Positions 45,932 through 55,866 are shown, numbered from the stretch's first letter. The stretch: DNA of 64,000 nucleotides from Streptococcus sanguinis SK49 (GCF_000212815.1 NZ_GL890986.1:124001-188000); one strand, 5' to 3'. Program-made: numbers and translations. The notes: generated by a model from the sequence alone, not told the origin.

Positions 45932-46030
45932 ACCATTCCTTGCAGGAACTCAAACTAGTGAAAAAACATTGCTAGTAAGCGATATATCTCACGACAGCTA
46001 TTTGATTTTCAACTATATAAAGGACACCAG

Positions 46031-47050
46031 ATGACACTTCATTCACTCTTCACTCAAAAAAATAGGCCAAACATCTTTTGGCTTGTTTTTTTCGCCCTCA
46101 TTCTCCTGCTGATTAGCGGACTCTATCTCTACCTGCGCTTTGGCATTCCCAGCTACTCCCATCGGCAACTGATAGAAACGCTGAGCCATCCTTTCAAGGA
46201 AAGTCCAGCCCAGAACATCATCATAGATCTGCGCTTACCTAGAGGAATAGCAGCTCTGCTAGTCGGAGCTAGCTTGGCTGTTTCAGGAGCCATCATGCAG
46301 GGAATTACCCGCAATGCCATTGCTGACCCAGGACTTTTGGGGATCAACTCAGGAGCTGGCCTAGCGCTCATCTGCGGTTATGCCTTTTCTAAGAGTATAC
46401 ACTACAGTAGCATCCTCCTGCTCTCACTTGCAGGAGCCTGTCTAGCCAGTATTCTGGTTTTTAGCCTCTCCTACCATCCTAGAAAAGGTTTTGAGCAACT
46501 ACGTCTCGTCTTATCCGGTGCCATGGTAACAACACTCCTGACTGCCATCGGACAAGGCTTGACCATTTACCTCAACCTAACCAATGCTGTCATCGGTTGG
46601 CAGGCTGGAGGGCTTCTAGGAACCAATTGGAAAATGCTGCAAATCATTGCTCCCTTTATCTTGTTAGGCCTCTTACTGGCTCAGCTATTTTCTCACCAAC
46701 TAACCATTCTCAGCCTCAATGAAACAGTAGCCAAGGGCTTAGGCCAGCGAACGACTCAGGTAACCCTGCTCTTTCTAAGCCTTGTTCTACTGTTATCAGC
46801 GACAGCCGTTGCCCTAGTAGGAAGCCTGGCTCTTGTCGGACTGATTACTCCACACTTTGTCAAAACCATCAGCGGCAAGAACTACCAAAAAATCTTGCCA
46901 CTGACGATGCTAACAGGAGCGCTCTTTCTACTAATTTGTGATTTTGCTGCGAGTCATATGGTCGGTCTGCCTCTTAGCTCTATTATCAGTCTCGTTACGC
47001 TGCCAGTCTTCCTGTGGCTGATGAGAAAGGGGGCCTTCTATGAGAGATAA
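46031..47050 (+). CDS. FecCD-family iron ABC permease, first subunit
   Basis: This 339-residue permease of the BtuC/FhuB type has about nine to ten membrane segments. Motifs are LRLPRGIAALLVGASLAVSG, GLLGINSGAGLAL and VGSLALVGLITPHFVK, the loop that contacts the ATPase. It follows the lipoprotein by 99 bases and overlaps the next permease by 11 bases. Confidence 0.92.
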   Translation: MTLHSLFTQKNRPNIFWLVFFALILLLISGLYLYLRFGIPSYSHRQLIETLSHPFKESPAQNIIIDLRLPRGIAALLVGASLAVSGAIMQGITRNAIADPGLLGINSGAGLALICGYAFSKSIHYSSILLLSLAGACLASILVFSLSYHPRKGFEQLRLVLSGAMVTTLLTAIGQGLTIYLNLTNAVIGWQAGGLLGTNWKMLQIIAPFILLGLLLAQLFSHQLTILSLNETVAKGLGQRTTQVTLLFLSLVLLLSATAVALVGSLALVGLITPHFVKTISGKNYQKILPLTMLTGALFLLICDFAASHMVGLPLSSIISLVTLPVFLWLMRKGAFYER

Positions 47051-48044
47051 AAAACGGATTCTTTTGGTTCTAGTAAGCCTCAGCCTCCTGACTTTCCTAA
47101 TTTTCCTACTATCTCTATCATCAGGCGATCAGGAATTTAATATCGGTGAAGCTCTTCGATATCTGCTGGGGCAGGGAGATGATGGCAGCACCTTTATCAT
47201 GGAGCAGATCCGCCTGCCTCGAATTCTGGTCTGCTTTCTAGCAGGAGCTTCGCTAGGGATGAGCGGTGTACTGCTGCAGACCTTTACTCGAAACCCACTT
47301 GCCGATTCAGGAACCTTGGGAATCAATGCAGGAGCTGGTGTTATCATTACTCTTGCTATCAGCAAGCTAGAAGTGACCGATCCTTTCTATATCCGCTATC
47401 TTCCCTTCATCGCGACCTTTGGCGGTATGCTGACTGTAGCCCTTATTTACCTGATTTCACATCAAAAAGGCCAAGCTATCAGCCCTGTCAAGCTCATTAT
47501 CGCTGGCGTGACCTTGTCAACCATTCTGTCTTCCAGTATGATTGCCATCACCGGCCGTGTCAATCAGAACAAACTGACCTATGTAGTTAGCTGGCTAGCT
47601 GGTAAGATTACGGGTAATAACTGGGAAAGTCTAGCTATTGCCGGCCCCTTCTTGCTTTTATTCTGGCTGCTGACCTATCTGCGCTCCCACAAGCTCAATA
47701 TCCTCAGTCTAAATGAAGAAACAGCTCTAGGCCTGGGGCTTCATCTAAAAAGAGAGCGGCAAATAACCCTGTTATTAGCCAGTGCTCTCGTCGCCTTTAG
47801 CCTATCTCTAGCTGGAAATATAGTCTTCATCGGTATGTTGGCTAGCCATATCAGCAAACGATTCCTGCCTAGCGATCATCGCTTACTCTTTCCAGCCGCC
47901 ATGCTGCTAGGCGCCTTTATCATGACAGGGGCAGATACTGTCACAAGAACCTTCCTCATCGGAAGCTCAGTCCCGACAGGCATTTTGATTTCCATTATTG
48001 GAGCTCCCTACTTCCTCTACCTTATGTATCAGCAAAAAAAATAA
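47040..48044 (+). CDS. FecCD-family iron ABC permease, second subunit
   Basis: This 334-residue permease is homologous to its neighbour (IRLPRILVCFLAGASLGMSG; GTLGINAGAGVII). Its coupling loop is diverged (AGNIVFIGMLASHISKRFLP; the usual GxxxFxGxxxPH lacks the Pro). It forms the heterodimeric channel with the preceding subunit and ends the operon. Confidence 0.92.
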   Translation: MRDKKRILLVLVSLSLLTFLIFLLSLSSGDQEFNIGEALRYLLGQGDDGSTFIMEQIRLPRILVCFLAGASLGMSGVLLQTFTRNPLADSGTLGINAGAGVIITLAISKLEVTDPFYIRYLPFIATFGGMLTVALIYLISHQKGQAISPVKLIIAGVTLSTILSSSMIAITGRVNQNKLTYVVSWLAGKITGNNWESLAIAGPFLLLFWLLTYLRSHKLNILSLNEETALGLGLHLKRERQITLLLASALVAFSLSLAGNIVFIGMLASHISKRFLPSDHRLLFPAAMLLGAFIMTGADTVTRTFLIGSSVPTGILISIIGAPYFLYLMYQQKK

Positions 48045-48073
48045 TCAGCCGAATAATCGACTGATTGTTTTTT
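48043..48073. terminator. Terminator after the iron operon
   Basis: AATCAG and CTGATT with inner CGA/TCG pairing, followed by TTTTTTT, separate the convergent permease and CsbD genes. The T run overlaps the CsbD gene end. Confidence 0.75.
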
Positions 48074-48267
48074 TATTTATCCAAGCTGTTTTTGATACCT
48101 TCAACGGCACCTTCTACAGCTTCTTTAGCATCTTCAGCAACTTCTTTGGCTTTAGCAACTGTTTTTTCTACAAAGCCTTCTGCTTCTGTCTTATTATCTC
48201 CTGTAACTTTGCCAACGCCTTCTTTAACAGCGCCTTTAGCTTGATCGAATTTATTTTCTAGTGACAT
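48073..48267 (-). CDS. CsbD-family small stress protein
   Basis: This 64-residue, Ala/Glu/Lys-rich helical protein has the CsbD signature [20 protein letters not shown]. CsbD proteins are abundant general-stress proteins of unknown function. GGAGG precedes the ATG and a TTGACC-N17-TATACT promoter lies upstream. Confidence 0.9.
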   Translation of the reverse strand: MSLENKFDQAKGAVKEGVGKVTGDNKTEAEGFVEKTVAKAKEVAEDAKEAVEGAVEGIKNSLDK

Positions 48268-48313
48268 AATTTTGCCTCCGTTCTTTTTTACAGTATTTGA
48301 TACCGTTTACAGT

Positions 48314-48342
48314 AGTATAAGTTTTTTCTTTTCAAAGGTCAA
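48314..48342 (-). promoter_or_regulatory. Promoter of the CsbD gene
   Basis: Minus-strand TTGACC (48337-48342) and TATACT (48314-48319) are 17 bases apart. TACTGTAAA occurs twice just downstream. Confidence 0.78.
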
Positions 48343-48367
48343 ATATTCTGCTCATTCTATGAGAAAA

Positions 48368-49021
48368 TCAGTGCAGCTGGAAAGTCAATCTCTCCTTATC
48401 AAAGCTGGCCTGTAACTCATACTTGCCTGCTTCGTTTTGCCGGATATAGCCCAAGATTACTAGGCTATCGACAAAAATGTCCCGCCGCTTCTGCATGAGC
48501 TCATCCTTGCGGACATATTTGAGAAGAAACGTAGTCATATACTTGAGTGCATACTCTGGATTGACATCGCCCAAGACAGCATAGAGGGGCTTTTGTGCTT
48601 CAGAAAGAGGATATTGGCGCTGCATCTTGTAAAAATAATTTGCCAAGGTCAGCTTATCCCGCAGAAAATCTGTCTCTTCCAGCAAAACAGCCGCATTGGT
48701 CTGATTGGAAAGCCGGGTCTCAAAGCGCAGCTCCAACAATTCCTGATAGAGGGGACTATCATCACGGATAAAGACTTCTTGATCCAAACGCAAGTCCTCC
48801 AAACTTTCCAAAAGAGGCAGGGTCAGGAAATATCGCTTGTTCTCTCGCCGGATGTAACCTGCCTTGATATAGTCCTCTATCGAGCGGTCAATATTAGCTA
48901 CACCCTCAAACTCTCGCTTAATCTCACGTAGAATCACTGCCTCATGCTGATCCAAATAATCAATCAGCTCCTGAAAAAAAGGCTGGCGCGTCAAACGACT
49001 GGGATTGATGATTTTAATCAT
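48368..49021 (-). CDS. DUF1803 family protein
   Basis: This 217-residue, soluble, charged protein is of the streptococcal DUF1803 family (MIKIINPSRLTRQPFFQELIDYL). No catalytic motif is visible; the pattern suggests winged-helix-like N- and C-terminal segments (EDYIKAGYIRRENKRYFLT; LVILGYIRQNEAGKYEL). It overlaps the YiiX-like gene by eight bases and is translated with it. Confidence 0.75.
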   Translation of the reverse strand: MIKIINPSRLTRQPFFQELIDYLDQHEAVILREIKREFEGVANIDRSIEDYIKAGYIRRENKRYFLTLPLLESLEDLRLDQEVFIRDDSPLYQELLELRFETRLSNQTNAAVLLEETDFLRDKLTLANYFYKMQRQYPLSEAQKPLYAVLGDVNPEYALKYMTTFLLKYVRKDELMQKRRDIFVDSLVILGYIRQNEAGKYELQASFDKERLTFQLH

Positions 49022-49526
49022 TGAGTTCTCCTTTGTAGATGAGTTTTCTTGACTGAGCCAACTGGCTAGGATTCGTCCCAGGCCGACCTATGGGAACCCC
49101 TAAGCCCAAGTCCAGATAATATTCCTGCCAAAAATCAGAAATCAGATTTTTCTCATCCCCAAACTGCATGGGAATCGTATCAAAAATCGGCAAAATGTCC
49201 GCAATATACTCCGAACAGTAAAAACCATCGGACTGAGGATAAAAGCTGACATTGTATGGCTTTCCTAGATGTGATTTGGCTCTTTTAAAGACTGCTTCTG
49301 CTTCAATAGCTGGATAGCGATACACGTCATAAACATCCTCATCCTGTAAAAAATCAGACAAGTCTTGATTGACAACACCCTTCTCCTGGGTTGCATGATA
49401 AATCTCACCATTAAAAAAGATGGCCACGTGGCTATATGAACCAGTTGCTGACCGAATGGCTGCTGCAATTTCTGAAGATCCGACCGTAAAAATCAAATCC
49501 CCATTTTGTAAATCTTGAATCTTCAT
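49014..49526 (-). CDS. YiiX/YebB-like NlpC/P60-fold hydrolase
   Basis: This 170-residue protein has the permuted papain-like arrangement of YiiX/YebB: an N-terminal histidine in GSYSHVAIFFNG and a later nucleophilic cysteine in DGFYCSEYIADIL. There is no signal peptide, so it is cytoplasmic; members act as amidases or thioesterases of unknown substrate. It lies upstream of and overlaps the DUF1803 gene. Confidence 0.82.
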   Translation of the reverse strand: MKIQDLQNGDLIFTVGSSEIAAAIRSATGSYSHVAIFFNGEIYHATQEKGVVNQDLSDFLQDEDVYDVYRYPAIEAEAVFKRAKSHLGKPYNVSFYPQSDGFYCSEYIADILPIFDTIPMQFGDEKNLISDFWQEYYLDLGLGVPIGRPGTNPSQLAQSRKLIYKGELND

Positions 49527-49541
49527 TTCTCTCGCCTATCA

Positions 49542-49565
49542 AAAAAGGAGCCGAGACCCCTTTTT
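49542..49565 (-). terminator. Terminator of ppaC
   Basis: AAAAAGG pairs with CCTTTTT around ten bases, about 50 bases beyond ppaC on the minus strand. A second weak stem (GGGG...CCCC) lies between them. Confidence 0.6.
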
Positions 49566-49617
49566 AAGTATGAGGGGAATAGCCCCATCTAGTAACTTAT
49601 TTCCTCAAATGAGCTCT

Positions 49618-50553
49618 TTAAGCATTAAAACTTTCTGTCAGTTGAGGCACCACTTGCTTCTTACGAGAAACAGCGCCTGCTAGGAAAGCATGGTTGTTTT
49701 CAAGAACAAAGTTGAAGGCTGCTTCGACCTTATCCATATTGCTTCCGATAGCCAAAATTTCTGAGTTTGAGTTGATAATATCTGTAATCATCAAGACAAA
49801 GTCAGAGTAACCATTATCAGCGATTGCTTTTTCAATAGCCGCTTCGATTTCTACTTGACGCTCCAAAACTTCTGCAATATCAACTGTGTTGACCTGTGCC
49901 ACACGGACATTGTTTCCGTTGAGCTCAAATGTTTTCGCATCGATGTCAATCAATTCTTCTGCAGACTTGCTAGCCAAGTTTGTACCTGCCTTAAGCATTG
50001 CCAAACCATACTCTTCCAAGTTGACATCAGCCAGCTCAGCCAATTCTGGTGCAATGACCTTGTCAGTCGGATGAGTTGTTGGTGATTTGAGCAAGAGAGT
50101 ATCAGAGATCAAACCAGACAGCATCAATCCTGCAATTTCTTTTGGAACTTCTACGCCGTGCTCCTTGAACATACGGTAAACAATAGATGAAGCAGATCCC
50201 ACTGGCTCCAAGCGCATGTAAAGTGGACTAGCTGTTTCAAAGTTAGCAACACGGTGGTGGTCCACCACGCCATAGACTTCAACTTCAGCAATATCTGCCA
50301 CAGACTGCTGGAATTCATTGTGGTCTGTCAAGATGACTTGTTCAGCTCCTTCTGCCTTGGCAGATGTAATCACGCGCGGCGCAGCTACACCAAAGTAATC
50401 TAAAACAAAGGCTGTTTCTTCATTAGGCTCACCCAGAGCAACAACTTCTGTATCTAAGCCATAAGCTTCACGAGCCAAGTAAGCAAAAGCGTAAGATGAA
50501 CCAATGGCATCTGAGTCAGGATTTTGGTGACCGAAAACTAAAATTTTAGACAT
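49618..50553 (-). CDS. ppaC: Manganese-dependent inorganic pyrophosphatase
   Basis: This 311-residue family II pyrophosphatase of the DHH superfamily has metal motifs [22 protein letters not shown] and [10 protein letters not shown], and a C-terminal DHHA2 domain with the [10 protein letters not shown] substrate motif. It hydrolyses pyrophosphate to drive biosynthesis. A TTGTGA-N17-TAAAAT promoter with TGG before the -10 lies upstream. Confidence 0.96.
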   Translation of the reverse strand: MSKILVFGHQNPDSDAIGSSYAFAYLAREAYGLDTEVVALGEPNEETAFVLDYFGVAAPRVITSAKAEGAEQVILTDHNEFQQSVADIAEVEVYGVVDHHRVANFETASPLYMRLEPVGSASSIVYRMFKEHGVEVPKEIAGLMLSGLISDTLLLKSPTTHPTDKVIAPELAELADVNLEEYGLAMLKAGTNLASKSAEELIDIDAKTFELNGNNVRVAQVNTVDIAEVLERQVEIEAAIEKAIADNGYSDFVLMITDIINSNSEILAIGSNMDKVEAAFNFVLENNHAFLAGAVSRKKQVVPQLTESFNA

Positions 50554-50589
50554 GATAAACCTCTTCTTTTATATAAACTTATTGCATTT

Positions 50590-50618
50590 ATTTTACCACA
50601 ATTACAGGCATTTCACAA
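50590..50618 (-). promoter_or_regulatory. Promoter of ppaC
   Basis: Minus-strand TTGTGA (50613-50618) and TAAAAT (50590-50595) are 17 bases apart, with an extended TGG. Confidence 0.7.
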
Positions 50619-50691
50619 AAGCAGAAGGGCATTTTCTTAAGAAAAATGGACTGGTTAGCCCACCAGCCCATTTATTCATACTCAAAATAGA

Positions 50692-51501
50692 TTAGCTATT
50701 ATGCACCCGATTCATATACTCTGTATAGGATTCAGTCTGCATGAGTTCCTTAGCATTCTTGACCCGATCAGCTGTCGGAGGCTTAACCCCTTCCAGCTTG
50801 TAAGGGATGCCCAGCTCCCGCCATTTGAATTCTCCCATAGTATGGTAAGGTAGAATTTCAAACTTATCAACATTCTTCAGCGTCTTTACAAATTTACCTA
50901 GCTCAATCAGGTCATCATCACGGTCGGTCAATCCTGGCACCAAGACATGGCGGATCCAGACTGGCTTTCCAATGTCAGACAGGTACTTGGCACAGGCCAA
51001 GATATTCTTGTTGGTCTGGCTGGTCACGATTTTGTGCTGTTCTTCGTTAATCTCCTTGATATCAAGCAGGACTAGGTCGGTGACTGCCATAAGCTTATCA
51101 AATTTTTTCAGATAGCGAGGCGTATTTCTGAAGGGTAGGGCACAGGTATCCAATGTACAGTGGATGCCCAGTTCCTTAGCCTTGGTAAAGAGGGCAATCA
51201 GAAAATCAATCTGCAGCAAGGCCTCTCCTCCACTGACGGTGATGCCGCCTTTGTTACCCCAGAAGCCCTTATAACGGAGAGCTTCTTGCAAGACATCATC
51301 CACTGTCCGCAGCTGAGATTTGTTGGTCTCCATCTCCCATGTGTCCGGATTATGGCAATACTGGCAGCGCATGTGGCAGCCCTGCAAAAAAACAATAAAA
51401 CGGATACCCGGTCCATCAACTGCACCGAAACTCTCAGTAGAGTGGACCATGCCCGTTACCTTTCCATAATCAACTGCTTCTTCAATTTTCTCTTCAACCA
51501 T
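50692..51501 (-). CDS. pflA: Pyruvate formate-lyase-activating enzyme
   Basis: This 269-residue radical SAM enzyme installs the glycyl radical on pyruvate formate-lyase under anaerobic conditions. The cluster motif is CHMRCQYC (C-X3-C-X2-C), preceded by GAVDGPGIRFIVFLQG and followed by TVSGGEALLQ. The pfl gene is not in the window. An extended -10 and a partial cre lie upstream, consistent with catabolite control (inference). Confidence 0.95.
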   Translation of the reverse strand: MVEEKIEEAVDYGKVTGMVHSTESFGAVDGPGIRFIVFLQGCHMRCQYCHNPDTWEMETNKSQLRTVDDVLQEALRYKGFWGNKGGITVSGGEALLQIDFLIALFTKAKELGIHCTLDTCALPFRNTPRYLKKFDKLMAVTDLVLLDIKEINEEQHKIVTSQTNKNILACAKYLSDIGKPVWIRHVLVPGLTDRDDDLIELGKFVKTLKNVDKFEILPYHTMGEFKWRELGIPYKLEGVKPPTADRVKNAKELMQTESYTEYMNRVHNS

Positions 51502-51519
51502 CGCGCAACCTCTTAACTC

Positions 51520-51552
51520 TGAAAACGTTTTATAACTAACTACATTATAACA
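51520..51552 (-). promoter_or_regulatory. pflA promoter with cre-like sequence
   Basis: An extended -10 (TGTTATAAT, 51544-51552 on the minus strand) lies upstream of TGAAAACGTTTTAT (51520-51533), which matches all but the terminal CA of the CcpA cre consensus. Binding between the -10 and the start would block transcription. Confidence 0.5.
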
Positions 51553-51692
51553 TGATTAAAGCAAAAATAGACTTAATTTGTCTATTTTTTAGAAAACAAA
51601 CTGTTTTTCAGTTTCATTTTCAGTGTTTTACAACAGATAAAACTTTAGGCCGAAAGCTGATTAAGACTTGCTCTTAGATGCTGGCAAATAAA

Positions 51693-51726
51693 AAATCAGG
51701 GCAGATTCTCTATTCCACCCTGATTT
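51693..51726 (-). terminator. Terminator of the wall-anchored nuclease gene
   Basis: AAATCAGGG and CCCTGATTT form a perfect stem with a T run on the minus strand, about 20 bases beyond the stop. Confidence 0.85.
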
Positions 51727-51747
51727 CACTTTTTAAATTGATTTTAG

Positions 51748-53997
51748 TTAATTTCTGCTTCTATTTTTGAGAGTAAAAGCAAACATCAGCAAGGTCAATC
51801 CCAAAACTGCCCAGCCACTGTTATTTTGACCGGTCTGCGGGAGCCCCTTCTTCTTGCTGCCAGCTGTCTGACCTTGTCCAGTTTGATTGGACGATGGAGA
51901 ATTGGTCTGAGAAGGAACTCCTTGATCTGCTGCTACAGAAGATTGTCCACTTGATTGAGACGGTTGGGAGCTTTCAGAAGTCGAAGCTGCAACATCCTTA
52001 GAAAAGTCCAGCTGAACCACTACTGGATCATGGTCTGAAGCTCTGCCATGTTCCTCCATGAAAGAGGCATTGATATGGACAGGCGCAAAGACTGCCTTGC
52101 CTGCCAGGTTCTTCGAAATGAAAATATTGTCCAAGCTTTGGTTGCTGCCGCGGTAGAAGTAGGAATAACGGTCAGCCGCATCATGCTCTTGCATGAGATT
52201 AATCAGTTCATTACCCGCCAGTGCTTTAGCCGTTTCGGAAAATTCAAAGTCATTGAAATCTCCAGTCAGCACAAACTTAAGGTTAGGATTTTGTCTCAGC
52301 CCTTCTTGAACAAAGCTATTTAAAATTTTAGCCTGCTCTATCCGAGCAGCCTGCGTATGCTGAACTGCTGGCTGAGCGGAGCCATAAACGGCATCATCCC
52401 CAATCTTGGACTTCAAATGATTGGCGATAACGACGATATGCTGTCCCTTGAATTCAAACTCAGCTGCCAAGGATTTACGGACCTTGGTAAAGGCAGGATT
52501 GGTCGGTTCGATTCGGGCAGGATTCTTAACCAAATGGCCACCGGAAAAGCTAGCTGCTTCGTCACTCGTGCCGGCTTCTTTTTCGACTAACTTCACCCGA
52601 TTTGGATCGTAGAGAAAGGCCACGCGGATATTAGAGCCAGGCTTGCCGCCATCTTGACCGTCAAGTGGGGCAACTTCGGTGTACTTGTAAGTTTTTCCGC
52701 CCAGTTCTTTGATGCGGGCCGCTAGTTTCTCACCGCTTTTGACACCGCTGGTCGTTCCGTCATTAACGCTGCCATTCTCATCTTGAACCTCGATGAGCGT
52801 GATGATATCTGGACTGTGGATTTCATTGATAAAGGAATTGGCGATTCTAGTCACTTTTTCCTCAGGTGTTTCACCTTTTTTAGCATTGGCAGAAAAATTC
52901 TCGATATTGTAGGAAGCAATAGTCAGCTTGTCTTCACTTGGATAGATAGGAGAGACCTGTCTCTGCAAGCCACCATCCACCAAATCAGGCAGCTGAGTCG
53001 GCTCCAACTTGTAAATCTTCCCACGATAGTTCACGACTCCGACCACATCACCATTGAAATAATCCTTGGCCTTGGCAATGAATTTATTGCCAACATAGAC
53101 TGGAATGGTTGCGGTATTTTGAGCGTTTGGACGAAGATTTAGGCCACCGATATTGTTTAATGGTTGGGCTTGGTAGCCTTCAGGTAAGACATAAATGTCT
53201 CCACGGTACTGCGGGCCTAAAACGCGTGGCCTCTTCACCGTCGTCAACATTCCTTCCAAACTTTCCCAGTAGTCCAGTGCTTCACTTTGAGGCTGATAAT
53301 TATTAATATCGTTATCGACCGTATCCTGAGGCATATTAGCCACGATGTCAACTGGATCAGGTAAGTCAGTTTTCCCTTCCTTGGTCACCTTGGAAGCGAC
53401 AAGCATGGTGACTGTCAAACTATCACTGGGCTTGTTGAAAGTTTGCCCCTGACGAACGCTGAGCTCTTCCATATAACCTTCTTTGACGCGTCCTTCAAGA
53501 CTAAGTTTGTCACCGACATCGACTTTTTCTTTAGAAACAACATAAAGAGCATCAGAAGTCCTGCTATTTCCATCAGGAATCACATCTTGAACATAAAAAC
53601 CATAACGGTCTGTTTTCGTCACAACTATATTGGAAACTTGAACCTCTTTGTCCTCATAGGGAGAGGCTTGTGATTCTCCCTGAATGGTTCCTACATTGGA
53701 CACAACTTCTGGTCCGCTAGCCGCGGCTTGTGCTGTAGCAGGGGCTTGGTCTGCCTTTTCCACTGTCTCTGTAGAAGCTGGCCTTGACTCTCCGGGGTCT
53801 GCAGCTGGACTCTCCGCTTGACTGGCAACAGACGCACCGCTTACGGCCGGATTCTCTGTAAGAGCAGCCGCCTCTGAAGTCGACGAACTTACCGCTTCTT
53901 CTGCTCCGGCCAATTGGACAGAAAAAAGCAGGGACAGAAAAGCAGCTAGCAAAACCGCTGTGGGAAAGAGCTGCCTGTAAGAAACTTGTTTTTTCAT
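51748..53997 (-). CDS. LPXTG wall-anchored nuclease (SWAN-like)
   Basis: This 749-residue secreted protein has, in order, a signal peptide (to about residue 32), a Ser/Ala/Glu-rich disordered stretch, an OB-fold-like domain (about 100-200, VSNVGTIQGESQASPYE) and an endonuclease/exonuclease/phosphatase domain (about 360-680). The last shows LTIASYNIENFS, FVLTGDFNDFEF and RASDHDPVVVQLD. A low-complexity linker, LPQTG at 719, a membrane stretch and a basic tail follow. Surface nucleases of this build degrade DNA, including neutrophil traps; the name SWAN was used for the S. sanguinis protein. Confidence 0.92.
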   Translation of the reverse strand: MKKQVSYRQLFPTAVLLAAFLSLLFSVQLAGAEEAVSSSTSEAAALTENPAVSGASVASQAESPAADPGESRPASTETVEKADQAPATAQAAASGPEVVSNVGTIQGESQASPYEDKEVQVSNIVVTKTDRYGFYVQDVIPDGNSRTSDALYVVSKEKVDVGDKLSLEGRVKEGYMEELSVRQGQTFNKPSDSLTVTMLVASKVTKEGKTDLPDPVDIVANMPQDTVDNDINNYQPQSEALDYWESLEGMLTTVKRPRVLGPQYRGDIYVLPEGYQAQPLNNIGGLNLRPNAQNTATIPVYVGNKFIAKAKDYFNGDVVGVVNYRGKIYKLEPTQLPDLVDGGLQRQVSPIYPSEDKLTIASYNIENFSANAKKGETPEEKVTRIANSFINEIHSPDIITLIEVQDENGSVNDGTTSGVKSGEKLAARIKELGGKTYKYTEVAPLDGQDGGKPGSNIRVAFLYDPNRVKLVEKEAGTSDEAASFSGGHLVKNPARIEPTNPAFTKVRKSLAAEFEFKGQHIVVIANHLKSKIGDDAVYGSAQPAVQHTQAARIEQAKILNSFVQEGLRQNPNLKFVLTGDFNDFEFSETAKALAGNELINLMQEHDAADRYSYFYRGSNQSLDNIFISKNLAGKAVFAPVHINASFMEEHGRASDHDPVVVQLDFSKDVAASTSESSQPSQSSGQSSVAADQGVPSQTNSPSSNQTGQGQTAGSKKKGLPQTGQNNSGWAVLGLTLLMFAFTLKNRSRN

Positions 53998-54044
53998 GAA
54001 CTTCTCCTTTTCTGTATAAATGTATATTATCCTATTTAATTTTT

Positions 54045-54073
54045 ATTATAAAGAAAAGAATCAAATTTTGCAA
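54045..54073 (-). promoter_or_regulatory. Promoter of the wall-anchored nuclease gene
   Basis: Minus-strand TTGCAA (54068-54073) and TATAAT (54045-54050) are 17 bases apart. Confidence 0.72.
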
Positions 54074-54147
54074 AGGCTTTCTTAAAATTCTGTATTAGTT
54101 TCTCTTACTTCAGAAAAATACTTGCCTAGACTGGCCCAACACAGAAA

Positions 54148-54177
54148 AAAGAATCTGGAATTTTTTCCAGATTCTTT
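54148..54177 (-). terminator. Terminator of treC
   Basis: AAAGAATCTGGAA and TTCCAGATTCTTT form a perfect 13-bp stem with a four-base loop. T-rich sequence follows on the minus strand. Confidence 0.88.
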
Positions 54178-54184
54178 CAAGACT

Positions 54185-55816
54185 TTAGTTTTCAACTATT
54201 AAAATTGCCAAGGTTTCATATGGCTGCAGGGTCATCACATGGTCAATCTGAGTCTTGCCGTAATTGGATAGGAGAACCTGACCATTTTGATAGTCCGTCA
54301 GGATGTCCACCGTAATCGGGTCAGCATAGAAGTTGTTAAGTACTAAAAGTTTTTGTCCTTGCCACTCCCGCTCAAAGGCATAGACCTGAGGACTGTCCTC
54401 ATAGGCTGGCTGATAGCTGCCCTCTGCGATGATAGGTAGTTCCTTACGCAGGGCAATCAATTTCTGATAAAAGGTAAAGATCGGTCCCTTGATTTCATTT
54501 TCCACATTTATAAAAGGGTAGGATTTGCCCGCCTTCAGCCATGGAGTTCCTGTTGTAAAACCTGCATTGACTGAATCATCCCACTGCATAGGCGTCCGAG
54601 AATTATCACGAGATTTAGCCTTGATAATCCTGAAGGCTGCTTCCGGCGATTGCCCTTCAGCAAGCAGACTCTGGTAAGCATTGAGAGACTCGACATCCAC
54701 ATAATCTTCCATGGAGTCATAGTCAGGATCCACCATGCCAATCTCCTCACCCATGTAGATATAAGGTGTCCCTCGCGACAGATGAATACTGGCTGCCAAC
54801 ATGGTTGCCCCTTCATTGCGGAAATTCTCTACATCGACAAAGCGGTTGAGAGCTCGCGGCTGATCATGGTTGTTCCAAAAGAGGGCCGACCAACCGTCGT
54901 GTTCGCTCATTTCCTTGCCCCAAGTATGGAAAAGGCGTTTTAATTCTTCAAAGTCAAAAGGCTTAAGGGTCCACTTCTGTCCAGCTTCATAGTCCACCTT
55001 GAGATGATGGAAATTAAAAGCCATAGATAGCTCCTGCCGGTCTGGTGCGGTGTAAAGGATACAGTTTTCAATCGTCGTAGCACTCATTTCGCCAACCGTC
55101 ATAACGGAAGCATCCTGCCCGAAGGTCGCTTCGTTCATCATACGCAGATAGTCATGCACAATTGGCTTATCAGTATAGGCTGGCTTGCCCTCCTGCTCTG
55201 GACAGTCCGTCAGCACCTCATCTTTTCCAATGACATTTATGACATCAAAGCGGAAGCCCTTGACTCCTTTGTCCCGCCAAAAATTCACCACCTTGAAAAG
55301 CTCTTGACGAACATTGGGATTGCGCCAGTTAAGATCAGCTTGAGTCACATCATAGAGATGCAGATAATATTTGCCCGTATCGCCAAATGGCGCCCAGGCA
55401 CTACCGCCAAACTTGGACAGCCAGTCCGTTGGCTCATCTCGCAGGATAAAGAAGTCCTGATAGTAGGAATCCCCAGCCAGTGCCTTTTGGAACCAATCAT
55501 GCTCAATCGAGCAATGATTGAGAACCATATCCAGCATAAAGTCAATACCATGCTGCTGGCCGACCTTGACCATCTCTTCAAAATCTGCCATATCTCCAAA
55601 GATAAGGTCTACCGCAGTATAGTCAGAAATATCATAACCATTGTCCCGTTGCGGACTCGGATAGAAAGGATTGAGCCAGATCATATCCACTCCCAGCTTT
55701 TTCAGGTAAGGAAGTTTTTCAATAATCCCGCGAAAATCTCCCAAACCGTTGCCAGTTGTGTCTTTAAAAGACTTTGGATAAATTTGGTAGACAACCTTTG
55801 TTTTATCAAGTGTCAT
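54185..55816 (-). CDS. treC: Trehalose-6-phosphate hydrolase (phospho-alpha-(1,1)-glucosidase)
   Basis: This 543-residue GH13 enzyme cleaves trehalose 6-phosphate to glucose and glucose 6-phosphate. Motifs are VVYQIYPKSFKDTTGNGLGD, DMVLNHCS, the nucleophile in KGFRFDVINVIG, the acid in MTVGEMSATT and FWNNHDQPRALNRF. It follows treP after 72 bases containing a hairpin, and substrate assignment rests on that PTS gene and treR. Confidence 0.93.
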   Translation of the reverse strand: MTLDKTKVVYQIYPKSFKDTTGNGLGDFRGIIEKLPYLKKLGVDMIWLNPFYPSPQRDNGYDISDYTAVDLIFGDMADFEEMVKVGQQHGIDFMLDMVLNHCSIEHDWFQKALAGDSYYQDFFILRDEPTDWLSKFGGSAWAPFGDTGKYYLHLYDVTQADLNWRNPNVRQELFKVVNFWRDKGVKGFRFDVINVIGKDEVLTDCPEQEGKPAYTDKPIVHDYLRMMNEATFGQDASVMTVGEMSATTIENCILYTAPDRQELSMAFNFHHLKVDYEAGQKWTLKPFDFEELKRLFHTWGKEMSEHDGWSALFWNNHDQPRALNRFVDVENFRNEGATMLAASIHLSRGTPYIYMGEEIGMVDPDYDSMEDYVDVESLNAYQSLLAEGQSPEAAFRIIKAKSRDNSRTPMQWDDSVNAGFTTGTPWLKAGKSYPFINVENEIKGPIFTFYQKLIALRKELPIIAEGSYQPAYEDSPQVYAFEREWQGQKLLVLNNFYADPITVDILTDYQNGQVLLSNYGKTQIDHVMTLQPYETLAILIVEN

Positions 55817-55835
55817 ATTTTCTCCTTTTTTGAGA

Positions 55836-55866
55836 AAAGGGACAGATTTTAAAGCACCGTCCCTTT
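55836..55866 (-). other. Intercistronic hairpin between treP and treC
   Basis: AAAGGGAC and GTCCCTTT form an 8-bp stem; the following TTCTCAAAAAAGG is not a strong T run, so it may attenuate or stabilise rather than terminate. Confidence 0.55.

Noticed and set aside
55154..55852. 232-codon frame antisense to treC
   Set aside because: It is fully opposite a gene with all GH13 motifs, lacks a ribosome site and has no recognisable domain.
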